This document shows positions 48,560 to 58,969 of a stretch of 64,000 bases of DNA, one piece after another. The position numbers were made by a program, and so were the translations under genes. Each line of letters starts with the position of its first letter. Within the stretch, counting starts at the first letter, position 1. The notes under the pieces were generated by a model. The model had not been told where the DNA came from. It worked only from the letters and a program-made list of their open reading frames with translations, and searched no databases. Source of the stretch: Pomphorhynchus laevis (Eukaryota; Acanthocephala; Palaeacanthocephala; Echinorhynchida; Pomphorhynchidae); assembly GCA_012934845.2 (NCBI GenBank), contig WNNJ02003776.1:124001-188000 (forward strand). Direction: 5' to 3'.

Positions 48560-51470
48560 ATCTCGTAATACGGTCGGTTTAACATATCAATGCTAGATAA
48601 TATAGCTTTTGAATTTCCTCTCATGAGTGCTATTGATATTCGTTGAAAGAGCCGTGCAGATGCGATGCTGTATGGTATAGATGATCGAATTGCTAAGGAT
48701 CGGGCGATTCGTCTGATGATTTTCTCCCCTTCCATATTCCAGTCGCCGTAACACTCCAAGACTGCAGGTATGAAGTTATATCCCGCCTCAATCATTTTAG
48801 CACGGTACTTTCTATCTTTGACCGATGATGCGTACTGCGCAGCTGCGTAACCAGGCACATAAGCTGACTAGCGAAGAAAAGATTTCTGTAGTGGATGTGT
48901 TACCGCGAAGTCTATAGAATCTGAAGAATCCCCGTAGATCAGGAATATCGGCTGGCCGTTCTTGAAGATTTTGGACAAGGTTGTGAACCTCGCAACCCAC
49001 ATGCATTCCTGCTGATTGTGCCGCCTGGAGAACGACGTCAGGAATTCCATTATGACGCATTCCTGGAAAACCACCGTAGTTGCAAGTTAGTGCATGGAAG
49101 TCTTCAGCATCCGCGTTTCGAAAACATCGACTACAACGGTAATCACTTGGAGCAATTTGCAGGCCTAGCCACATTCTTATAAGAATTGTAAATTCTTGGT
49201 CCGTAAGAGCTAGGCCGAGACTTCGATTTGGGGCGCATTGTAACCATGCGTTCGCATGTGGCTGTGATACCGCTATTAATCTGGCCCTTGTCCGATCATC
49301 TCCTGTGTCTAATAGATTTTTCCGCTTCTCTGAGTCGATTTTGATCGATATTTGATGTTGTCTTGTGGATGAAGCCTGCTGTTCCACTTCTGCTCCGTGT
49401 AGCGCAAGTATTTCATTCGCGTTTACAAAGCCCGGAAATGTATTTGGATCCTGGTTCACAAGCGCGGCCACTGTGCTGACGCTTGCTGCAAAGGCTGCCG
49501 CTCTGTGCTCGTTTGTACTCCTAAGGCCCAGACCGCCCATTTTTAGTGGGAGCTCAACTTGAGATCGTGTTCGCGCTGACAGTTGTATTGAAGCGATGAT
49601 TTCCATCGCCCGTATCACAGCATTATCAAACTGCTTACAGAGAAGTTCGGTGCTTTCTGGATCTACATTCCTCATTAGGAATGCTATTCGTTGAGCGGAA
49701 GCACAGTGGCGCAATAGCAGGTAAGCCACATGAGCGTCCGGAAGCGACGCGACAAGCTCTGTGTCATTTACTATGTTTGGTAAGCAACTATTTATGAGAT
49801 ATGCTTCTACAAACTCTTGCGAACCAATTGGGCATCCCAAAAGAGTAAAATTGCCGTCAGACTTGGTATGTGGAGAGTGAGTCCATTTTGTCTGCGTTGA
49901 GATAATTGCTTCTGTGTGGCCTATTAATTCGGGTTTTTTGCCAATTCATTGATAGTCCGATTTTTTTCAGCTCATTTGCAATCATGTTTAATGTGATAGC
50001 AACTGCCTTGGGTTCACCTCCAATTATTCCATCGTCTAAATACCACTTGTTAAAACCGATACATGTAACCGAGTCGACTTTCCGAATAATCGGTTGGATT
50101 GGCAGTGCTAAAAGGAATGGACCCAGAGGGTCCCCTTGTTGTACTCCTGCTGACGATGTAAGGCTTTTTGCTGCTCCAAATCGTAATTTTGATGGTTGCG
50201 AGTAGCACCATTTGATCCACGGTCCGATAGGAGGTGCTTCAATGTCGACTGCGTCAATAAAGCATTGCCTGTGAACTGTATTAAAAGCGTTCGAAACATC
50301 CACTTTCGCCCATACCCAATTTTCCGAGGTGTGAATCTGTTCGTGCAATCGTCGAACCTGGTGAATTATTAAATCTGCGCCATTTGCCACCGCAACACCG
50401 ACCTGTTGTGGTTGAAATATTTGAGTGAACTTATCGCGCATCTTCGTGCAAATACACTTTGCACACACCCTCCGTAACAATTCTCCTGCCGCTATTGGGC
50501 GTATACCTCCATTTGGTTTTTCTATGGCGATAAGATCTGCACCCGCAAAATATCTACAGGAAGGTCACCGGCTGCCATATAATTTATCAGATGTGCCAGG
50601 CGGCTTAGAAGCTTTCCAGACTGGTTCGCTGTGATCATGTCTTGTAGGTGTTCGGCTCTTAAACCCAGACAACCTGGTGACGATGCAGAGGGGAATGATA
50701 AAATTGAATCACGAACGGTATCCGATTCGATGACAATACCGTGTTCTGCCGTTGGGATTGAGGTTATAATACCTTTACCGGGTGGGTGCAAATCTGTGAG
50801 CTTACGGTGTGTCTGTTCTGTGAACGGCGCCAGCCGTGTCGAAGATATTCGTTTCATTGCCTTGCCGTAGTTTCCCTGTCGCACAAATTCGATTGTCATT
50901 GTCTTTGATTTGTCGTGTTTATGTCGGGTCGTTTGTTGAGTACAACCATGCGTGAGAAAGGAAGTGTCAAACTGCCTGTTTTCGGCTGACTTTAGTGCAT
51001 TCTCTATATGTTTTCGTACATTTCGGTGATCACCTGAATGAGCTGATAGCACAATTTTGCGAACCCCAAAAGACTAGTGGCGATTTATGTTCTAGTGCCT
51101 CCTCAATAAGATTGGTAAAAATGCGAGCTGCTTTATTTCGTAAACTCTAAGGGATTCGTCTTACTGTCAGCGTAGGTGATGCCTAAATACGGTGAAGCGT
51201 TTCATATGCGTTCAAATTGTCGGAAACGTTGTTGGTCAAAGCCATTTCAGATTCTTTGTAGGTTTGACGTTCGGCTGTAAGTTTGACATAGGAGGAAATA
51301 TTGGGTGTGTAATCAACAATCGAAGCGCAGCTAGTGCCTGGGCACCGAACCCCAAAACTCTTGTGAAAACGTACATTTCCGAATTTTGTAATTGCGATTG
51401 GCCTGTTACAATTCGGGCAAATACCAAGCTTTGCCCCTTCCATTTGCCAAGGGGTTTCCGACGGTAATAT
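48560..51470 (-). mobile_element. RLE-type LINE copy F, nearly full length, few breaks
   Basis: Read from right to left. The zinc finger is at 51,443-51,330 (GICPNCNRPIAITKFGNVRF, RCPGTSC). A linker lies at 51,052-50,525 (SASSPGCLGLRAEHLQDMIT). RT lies at 50,480-49,857 (WAKVDVSNAFNTVHRQCFID, GVQQGDPLGPFLLALPI, intact KWYLDDGIIGG). The 342-codon thumb-to-knuckle frame at 49,840-48,812 has PLKMGGLGLRSTNEHRAAAF and CSRCFRNADAEDFHALTC. Across a frameshift near 48,950 the endonuclease has the variant RPADIFLIYG and SIDFAVT, then VKDRKY and LFQRISIALMRGNSKAIL ending at 48,580. It diverges from copies C and D (RPAD instead of RPDG). It lies in sense in the EAF gene. Confidence 0.86.
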
Positions 51471-51489
51471 GTTGTCGACGGCAATGAGT

Positions 51490-51800
51490 TATTAGATGTA
51501 ATCAATTGTAATTAGCTGAGTCAATTGTAATTAGCTGTAATCAATTGTAATTAGCTGTAATCAATTGTAATTAGCTGTAATCACTTTAATTCAAGCTCCT
51601 TTTTCGAATTAGAATAAGTAACGTTCAAACCATCATTAGCAATTTCCGTTGCAAAAACTGAATCTTTTGATCTGTGTATATTAATCTCTCAAACTTTTTT
51701 AGGTTGTAATCGTAGTAATATAGTTGTAATCGTAGTAATCGTAGCAATCGTAGTTTATCTGTTTTGTGTATATTAATCTCTCAAATGTATTTACTTTAGA
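51490..51800. repeat. Tandem TAATCAATTGTAATTAGCTG repeats and nearby duplications
   Basis: About four 19-20-bp units (GTAATCAATTGTAATTAGCT) run from 51,497 to 51,585. GTAATCGTAGTAAT-type repeats lie at 51,703-51,755. GTGTATATTAATCTCTCAAA occurs at 51,675 and 51,767. A 30-codon - strand frame (51,671-51,582, VFATEIANDGLNVTYSNSKK) with an acceptor-like TACACAG lies between; its meaning is unknown. Confidence 0.6.
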
Positions 51801-51819
51801 TTGTAATTTGCTAGAAAAG

Positions 51820-52838
51820 TTATAAATTTTCTTCTTTTATTTGAATTTACAAGAAACATGTTTGTATGAGCATTCATGTGCATTTTGGAGGGAACGGTAC
51901 AGGACAACGTTGCTAATATTCTATGCGGCGGAAAGTTACTCGCATTTCTAAAGAAAAATTGTGGTATCCGTCCAATCGCGGCCGGATTTACAATTCGCCG
52001 CATCGCTTTTAAATTGGCATGTCCATTCGCATCCGGTCGGCTCGCCAATCATTTTATCCCTATACAGCTGGGCGTCGGTACTTAGCGTGGAATCGAAGCG
52101 GCAATACATGCAGCTCGCGTGTTCATGCGTGACATTTCTTGTCGTAACAAAACTATGGGAAAACTCGACTACTAAAACGCGTTCAACTGCTTGAGCGAGA
52201 TGCAATCCTGCGCTGCGTCGCTCGCGAAATACCGCATATTTTACTGTTTGTTCGACTTTGTCACGACAACCAGATCGAGCTTTTATTCTGCAACAAACGT
52301 ATTCTCTCGGCTTAAGGCGTAAGCAGGGCGACCCATTAGGCCCAGTACTATTTTGCCTCTCCGTCAACAACTTGGCACATAGCTTAAATTCAAGTCTGAT
52401 CCTATGGTACCTCGACGACTGGGTCTTGGGCGCAGTCGTCGAGGTGGAGGACATGTTCTCCGACAACGGTGGAGGACATTCTGGCCGATATTTACAAAAT
52501 TCAGGCTGACGGAGCCGAAATTGGATTACAATTAAATTTCCAAAAGTGTGAGGTGATCACCGAAAGCTGGAACGTGAGCCAGGCTATCGCGTGCAAGCTC
52601 ACAGGGTGCAAGACTATTATACCTGAAGACTCACAGCTTCTGGGTGCGCCGTTTGGCGCGCAAGCAATCATCGACATCGCATTGAGCTACGCAGTGAACG
52701 AGTTTCATAACAACGGAATCCAGTTGACCGAATTTAGCGCTCACGAAGCCTTCGTGATTTTGCGTAGTTCACTCAGCTTGCAAAAAATTGGCTTCCTTCT
52801 TAGATGTACCCACTGCTACGGAAGTGAAATGGATAATT
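51820..52838 (+). mobile_element. RLE-type LINE copy G, RT fragment
   Basis: After a 50-bp PLE4 scrap (TTTACAAGAAACATGTTTGT) the RT begins near 51,885: KNCGIRPIAAGFTIRRIAFK, then a broken finger region. Next come [20 protein letters not shown] (52,325), the intact LILWYLDDWVLG and IQADGAEIGLQLNFQKCEVI, then the thumb ending TEFSAHEAFVILRSSLS near 52,775. It is cut off at about 52,832, where the right arm of the inverted repeat begins. Confidence 0.8.
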
Positions 52839-52990
52839 CTCTTAGAACTATGACATTACTAAAAATAAAGTCTAATTTGTAAGTAAAGTTGTCCTTAGTA
52901 TTTCTGCTTTAAAATTTAACTATTCCAAAACAAGTCGCCAGTATACTTATTGCCAGTTTAACACCTTCCTAGTAAAAGTTATAATTTCAG

Positions 52991-53107
52991 TAGGCACATG
53001 TGTTTAACTTGGTCTACGTACATCGGATAATTCAAGCATTTCAGCACAACCAGCTTCATCAAGCTCGTCAAATTCAGTGCAAAATACCACTTCACAAGCT
53101 GAATCAA
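52991..53107 (+). other. Exon-like Ser-rich segment (right copy)
   Basis: Acceptor ATAATTTCAG before 52,991 and donor GTAAGT after 53,107 bound 117 nt, the same length as the left copy. One frame is SDNSSISAQPASSSSSNS-like. The nearby open frame LVYVHRIIQAFQHNQLHQAR is another reading of the same segment. Whether it is spliced is unknown. Confidence 0.35.
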
Positions 53108-53249
53108 GTAAGTGATTTGTTGCATTTGCTTCTATGTTGCAAACTTATTGTAAACAACAACTTTTTTATTTTTAAGTCGTTAATAATATGCAAACTTTTT
53201 GTAAACAATAACTTTTTTATTATTAAATCGTTAATATGTCGTTTACAAT

Positions 53250-54882
53250 ATGTTGGTAGTGGAAGACATTGCGAAATCCACAAAAAGCCTTTTGTCCATT
53301 TGGTACCTCGACGACTGCACTCTCAGTGACAACGTTGATATTCTTGTGGCCGACATCGATTTTATCAATAACTCCACGGCGTTGGTTGGTCTCCGACTGA
53401 ATCCGGCAAAATCAGAAATCATATCTACAGACCCTAACGTGATTCAGAGGCTTTCATGTCTGTTACCGGACGCCAGGGTAGTCACTCCAATCAGTGTTAC
53501 TCTCTTGGGCGCCCCAATTATATATGTAACCTGTGTTGATTTATAATTGTATAATGGTATGATGTTGTATAATGTATAATTATATAATGTAATTTATTAT
53601 TTGGCAGTAACCATTCATAAGCTCACACAGCTCCGCTCTGGTCCGCCGAAATTGTCCAGGCACGACGCTATTTTCCTGCTACGAAACGCATTCAACATCC
53701 TACGATTAAATTATCTACTCAAGTGCGCACCATGTTTCTGAAGCAATGTATATGGGCAGTACGACGTGGTGCTTTGCGAGACTTTGCAGGACATACTCAA
53801 CTTGCCTATTGACGATTACGCATGACTCCAGTCTTCTCTACAGGTTAAAATTGGCGGATTGGGCATCTCAACATGCACGGACATGTCTATTTCAGCTTTC
53901 AGTTCCTCGGTTTCGGGATGCAAACAACTAGTATCTCAAATCCTGTGCGATGCCATATTATCAGACTGATATCGGGGCAAGTAAAGCCTTTATCGATGCA
54001 GCTCGTGAATGGTCCGCGTTTACCTGGTTGGAGTGGCTAATGGTTAAAGAACACCAGAAATATTGGACAGATCTTATTTATTCGGTCAAACATGCGGCTG
54101 TCATGAACATAGAGAACACTATCGAGGCCCGCGCCAGGCTGCAAGCAGTGCGTAGCGCTCACGCTGGTGATTTCCTGAACGCTATTCCAGATAGTTCAAT
54201 AGGCACCCGCCTGGATGACGCTAGCATCATATTAGCAGTCGCAATCCGATTGGAAATCCGTTTTTGTGCTCCGTATCGGTGCATCTGTGGAAAGGAAGTT
54301 GATAACATGTGGACTCACGGGCCGGACTGTTGCCGATCAAAGTCTCGTTATTCCCGTCATGCCGACGCTAACAATCAACTTTAGACGGCATTGACGTCCG
54401 CTGGCTTCCCTTATCGTTTAGAGCCTACAGGAGTCTTCAGGGTTGACGGCAGACGACTTGACAGAGGAACTCTGATTCCCTGGTAGTCAGGTTGACTGGT
54501 ACTGTGGGACTTTACTTGTGTAGATACCATAGCACCCAGCAACTTTAACAGTTCGGTATATAGATCTTATTTAACAGTTCTTTGCCACACTAGCGCGGCT
54601 AGTGTGGCAAAGAACGCAAAAACTAAGAAAGCTTACAAATATGCTAACATTGACATCCGCCAATATATTTTCATACCAGTGGCAGTTGAAAGCACAGGAG
54701 CGATCGGGCCAGTATCTCTCACGTTGTTTCTTGAACTCGGCACACGATCAATCCGCGCAACTTCCGAACTCCGAGCCCGTGCTTTCCTGTTCCAACGGAT
54801 CAGTGTAGCTGTTCAGCGGGGAAATGCAGCATGTATAATAGAGAGCATGACCGGAGGTGGGTCGTCAATGCTGCTTCCGTGA
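53250..54882 (+). mobile_element. RLE-type LINE copy E2
   Basis: Inverted twin of E1 with the same truncation and order: LSIWYLDDCTLSDNVDIL (intact YLDD) at 53,250-53,546, a frame-shifted thumb at 53,746-53,931, SIGTRLDDASIILAVAIRLE and knuckle CICGKEVDNMWTHGPDC in 53,950-54,384. The palindrome at 54,580-54,618 and the C-terminal frame at 54,604-54,882 (FIPVAVESTGAIGPVSL, RISVAVQRGNAACIIES) follow. The differences from E1 are scattered base changes. Confidence 0.83.
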
Positions 54883-55170
54883 TGGGTAGAAGCATGATGT
54901 TTTCGTATCTACTTCGGTTTGGCTTGAACTTATCAAGACAGCACGACATTTGATTAGATTTGTTTTTTTAATGCAAATATTTCTATCTCACTCGTTAAAT
55001 ATATTGATTTTGAATTATACGCATTTAAAGTTTTTGTCAATGAGTGCATCGGAATTATTCTTGAAATACGATGCACAGAGCGGATAGCGGGATACCAATT
55101 CGGTATCATTTAGTCGACATTTAGTCAACAATTTGTATTTGTAAACAAAAGTGTTTTCATTTAATTGTTT

Positions 55171-55919
55171 ACGTTCTTTCTCACAAGAATGCGGTTATTG
55201 AATGCTGACTTTATTACATCATATCGTAAACAGCGTTGTAATTCATTTCACTGATTATTATTGATGTTCTGTTTAAATTGTAAAGTGATACATCTGAGCA
55301 ATTATTATTTATAATAGTTGTTAAAATAATTAATTATTATTAACAATTATTAATAATTGTTAACAAAATTATTGAAAAGTATCTACATACTTTTAAATTA
55401 TCTATATTTAAGCAAATAAAAGGTGTTACAATTAATAGTAGCCGAATTATAGCTGATTTAGTTTTACTAAATTTACTTTTTTTTGTTAAATATAAATATT
55501 TATTAATTTCTACAACGATACCACTCTGCGTGAATGGTATTAATTATGAATTGTATTTTAATTATGCACCTGTTTGACAATGCGCTATTATAGAGTTTAA
55601 CATTTTCATGCTTCGTACAAATAGAAGATTTTTTTGGCTATATAATTTATATCGGTCAGTTAAAATAATTTTTGATTTTGAGCAATTACTCTGATCATTT
55701 TATTTTTATTCATTGTAACTCAAAAAAGCCGTTTAAATAAATTATGTTTTAAATAACTATATTTAAAACACCTTTATTTTCAAGCTTTATAGAATATGAA
55801 TTTGTACATAACTGAGTAAAAAATAAATCTAAATTATATACAGATATGAATATTGACGATAAATTTATTCTAAATTTATATTCTCCAAAAATACATTTGT
55901 GCAAAGAAATAAATATGAA
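55171..55919. other. AT-rich interval with PLE4 scraps
   Basis: Bases 55,395-55,475 (CTATATTTAAGCAAATAAAAG) and 55,780-55,860 (TTTATAGAATATGAATTTGT) match parts of the PLE4 RT. The rest is AT-rich without recognised content. Confidence 0.5.
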
Positions 55920-56790
55920 TTAAATAATAAGATAGTTGTCTATAAAGGGATCTCCAGCTGACTCCAAAAATGATGCACCATTCCCTCGTTGCACGGCTGC
56001 GCTGATTCGTTGCATAAGCCAGCTGAATGCGCGTTTATCACGTGTTGCCCGCTTCAACCTTGAACCTAGCTGGTTCAAAATCGCAGATGCGCAGGACTGC
56101 GCCACGTGTTTCGATGATGATGGGTACGAATAAATACTGTCGATCCTCGAAGCAGCTGTATTTGGTTCGTTTGTGCTGATCCGCGTAAGCTGCAACAGTG
56201 CTAGCAGAAGACAACGCATGTGCGACATGACTGGCTGCCAGGGTGTTCAGGCAAGTGAAATTCCAAACGAGTATAAGGCCTGCTTCCCATAGCATAAGAC
56301 TCGCACCATCAGGTTGATTGCAAACGTCTCGCGCTAAGCCTGTCGTTTCGAGTATGGAGGGCGATTCTGAGGCAGCGAGAGCTATTCTCAAAATCTCGTT
56401 GACCACAACGTGTCGATGGTGACGAGACGTTATCCTGTTGCAGTCTAAGGCATGAACACTGTGCCACGGAACCAACACTCCGCAGATACACCGATGCCGT
56501 TTAAAGCATTGAACACAGAGCCTCAACGCTACGGCGATAGAATTGATATAGCTGACTGAGCTACGCAGAATCACGAAGGCGTCGTGAGCGCTCAATTCGG
56601 TCAACAGGATTCCGGCGTTATGACCGGTCGGTCATCAAGTCGTGTGCCGACAGATGTGATCGGCAGTGGTTCAAGGAACGACCCGGACAACTTTGATGCT
56701 ACTGTGATGAGTCGGGCTCGAGATTCAGTTGTCCGTGCTTCGTCGACAAGTCTACGTTGGCACGCTTCGTAGTGTTCGACCATTCATCGT
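55920..56790 (-). mobile_element. RLE-type LINE copy H, rearranged 3' half
   Basis: Read from right to left. SRARLITVASKLSGSFLE and VGTRLDD lie at 56,783-56,610. A thumb segment TELSAHDAFVILRSSVS follows at 56,604, which in copy G lies far upstream of this point, so H is internally rearranged. The knuckle [32 protein letters not shown], the altered motif NQPDGASLMLWEAGLILVWN (KRPDG to NQPDG) and HKRTKY follow. FVPIIIETRGAV comes next, then FSWLMQRISAAVQRGNGASF near 55,950. Confidence 0.82.
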
Positions 56791-56819
56791 ATTTTAGATA
56801 TTTGACCGATTTAATGGTC

Positions 56820-57245
56820 GTTTGATATTCCGCGTTCTTTGATTTGTGGTATATACTGTAGTATGTGCAACGCCCAATATGTGGGAGAAACTAAAAGAAA
56901 ATTAAGCGAGAGAGTCACAAACCGAAGGAACGACATAAAATTTAAACGAACGGAAAACGACGGCGCTGTAAAACATACTGTCGAAAAACACAACGGTGAA
57001 TGTGACTATAAATATAACATTATTGAGAGAGATGTTAAAAAAGATTATGAGCGAAAGAACAAAGAAAATATTTGGATTGCTCAATTAATGTTAGACATGC
57101 AACCTGGTCTAAACTCACATCTAGAACTTTGATTTTTATTTTCTAGACATTTATTGCATATTGTGACTATATTTTTTGTTTTAGATTATCTGACGAAGGC
57201 TTTAGCCGAAACGTAATAATATTGCTCGTACTTTAACACCAGTTT
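56820..57245 (+). mobile_element. PLE GIY-YIG endonuclease fragment (family 5)
   Basis: The 97-codon open frame at 56,839-57,132 has the full GIY-YIG layout: CGIYCSMCNAQYVGETKRKL (GIY, then YVG for YIG), the catalytic-type Arg in LSERVTNRRND, the Glu in RKNKENIWI and the final Asn in QPGLNSHLEL. The intact frame suggests a fairly young fragment. A hammerhead core follows 58 bp after the stop. The RT that should precede it is absent. Confidence 0.85.
57180..57225 (+). ncRNA. Hammerhead ribozyme motif downstream of GIY-YIG
   Basis: CTGACGA (57,190-57,196), stem II GGC/GCC with loop TTTA (198-207), GAAA (208-211), then A-CG-T as minimal helix III and A215 as cleavage base. Stem I is a perfect five-pair helix between ATTAT (185-189) and ATAAT (216-220). 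Its place after the GIY-YIG frame is where PLE terminal repeats carry hammerheads. Confidence 0.72.
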
Positions 57246-57329
57246 ATTCTTTAATATTAATATATGAACGAATACAATAAGTATCCTGGTCGTCGGTGTC
57301 AAGTCTTTCCTAATATATTACAATTATTC

Positions 57330-58020
57330 ATTAACAACCTCTGGAGGTCTATTTTAAGGCGCTATTAATAATCTGTTTAATTATCAGTTAATTAATCGAG
57401 AGAACAAAAACTTCTAATTTATTGAAACAACGCGTTTTGAAAAATTTCTTCTTCAGGTGATTACACTAGATAAAAAAGCAATAATATTTTACAACATGAT
57501 AAAGCAATGACTGTCAAAAACCCACTTCCTGGTAGATTCTATCTCCTACCCAAGTTACACAAAAATAGTGTACCGGTACCTGGAAGACCGATTGTTAGTA
57601 ACTGCAATACATGGAGTGAAAACATATCTAAATACATTAGTAAACAACTACAACCATTACTTGATCATGTCCAATCACATATTAGGAGCACCGATGATTT
57701 TCTTCGGAAATTACAAAACAGTGAACTAACAATGCATAAACACTCAATATTTGCAACGCTTGATGTATAGTCGCTATATACATCAATCGACAAAATGAAG
57801 GGAATTGATGCAATAAAGAAAAGAATGGTTCAAAGGGATTATGAACAAAATGAAATTGACAAAACTGGAGCACTTCTCGAACTAGTACTCAAAAACAACT
57901 GTTTTGAATTTAACGATAGATTATTTATACAAAAGTATGGGGGACTGCAATGGGTACATCGGTAGCGCCCGTATACGCCAACCTATATGTAGCTGAGATT
58001 GAGGAGCAGTATCCTCAATA
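57330..58020 (+). mobile_element. PLE RT fragment (family 5)
   Basis: The open frame at 57,507-57,770 reads NPLPGRFYLLPKLHKNSVPV, GRPIVSNCNTWSENISKYIS and HSIFATLDV, the classical Penelope RT fingers. One stop later come SIDKMKGIDAI and, near 57,945, GTAMGTSVAPVYANLYVAEI in a shifted frame. It ends before the YxDD palm. The 5' part (57,335-57,395) is shared with 17,770-17,830. A degenerate hammerhead-like core lies on the - strand at 57,456-57,428. Confidence 0.83.
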
Positions 58021-58129
58021 ATATAATATATATTTATATATATTAGAATAAGAATTAATAAAGTATATCGTAATTAGTGTTTTTTATTAAAAAATTTCAA
58101 ATTTAAAATTAACTTTTTGATCTGGTGAC

Positions 58130-58169
58130 TATAAATTTGCAGAATATATTTGATATTCTGCAAATTTAT
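58130..58169. repeat. Perfect foldback at a LINE fragment edge
   Basis: The arms ATAAATTTGCAGAATAT and its exact complement (17 bp) are separated by 5 nt (58,131-58,169). Confidence 0.9.
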
Positions 58170-58960
58170 ATGCGAAATTTAATCCTACCTGGTTTCCATT
58201 GAATTTGACCGCATCTCCATTCCCTTTGTTATCTCTTCTCTCAGGTCCCTCGGGTTGCCTGAAAGAATTGTTAACAGGGTGGAGATACTGCTGTACAACA
58301 AGCGATTTTATTATGATGACAACCCTGATGCGCGTCAGTTCTACCCTATTACGGATGTGCCTCAATGCTCCCCTCTCTCTCCTTTCTTATATCTTGCTGC
58401 CTCCATCAATCTATTCAAAATATTTAAACGTGAACAATGTCTAGTGGTGTACGCTGATGGCACAACAGCCCTGTTCACTGGACACAGGTGCAAGGACGTA
58501 GTCTCGGACATCATCCGCTTCTTTTTAATATTAAAAGACCAGTTGCCCAAGTCCAATATTGTTTTAAACTCCTTGTTTTAAACGTTGGATGGTAGGGCAT
58601 CTTCAACTGCCTGATTTGAACTGAGTGGATGATGTGTGGAACAAAACAAAAAATATTATTCACAATGCTGCCCGTAAGATACTGGGGATCACTAAGCCTG
58701 GGAAACGTTACATCAACTGAGATACATGGCTTTGGACATACCAAGTAAAAATGAAGGTACGTGAGAAGAAACGATTGTATCACGAGTTCCTTATAAACAA
58801 TTGTTTATTAGCGAGAGTTATATCTTTAACAACAAAATTACCCATAACGGAATCAAAGTGGAAGTTGTATAGGTACTGATAAATATATAATGGATCAGGT
58901 GAAAAATAAGATTGCGGTTTGGCTAGATAATTTGCTAATGTTAACAGAGTTAGCTGTTCT
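58170..58960 (+). mobile_element. Two joined LINE fragments (RT piece, then linker piece)
   Basis: The frame at 58,255-58,581 reads RIVNRVEILLYNKRF, VPQCSPLSPFLYLAASINL and LVVYADGTTALFTGH, an RT palm whose YADD has become YADG. After a frame change, 58,625-58,820 reads VWNKTKNIIHNAARKILGIT and VKMKVREKKRLYHEFLINN. This is the linker that normally lies before the RT in nematode-type RTE elements. The order is therefore reversed, pointing to two separate insertions or a rearrangement. Confidence 0.72.
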
Positions 58961-58969
58961 TAGTGTGTC

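Larger units (their letters stand above)
52832..55170 (+). repeat. Right arm of the 2.2-kb inverted repeat
   Basis: It mirrors 42,470-44,669. It has a ~60-bp tandem duplication (GTAAACAA-AACTTTTTTAT...TCGTTAATA at about 53,138-53,240) that is only partly present in the left arm, so the arms have since diverged. It includes LINE E2 and the right exon-like segment. Confidence 0.85.
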
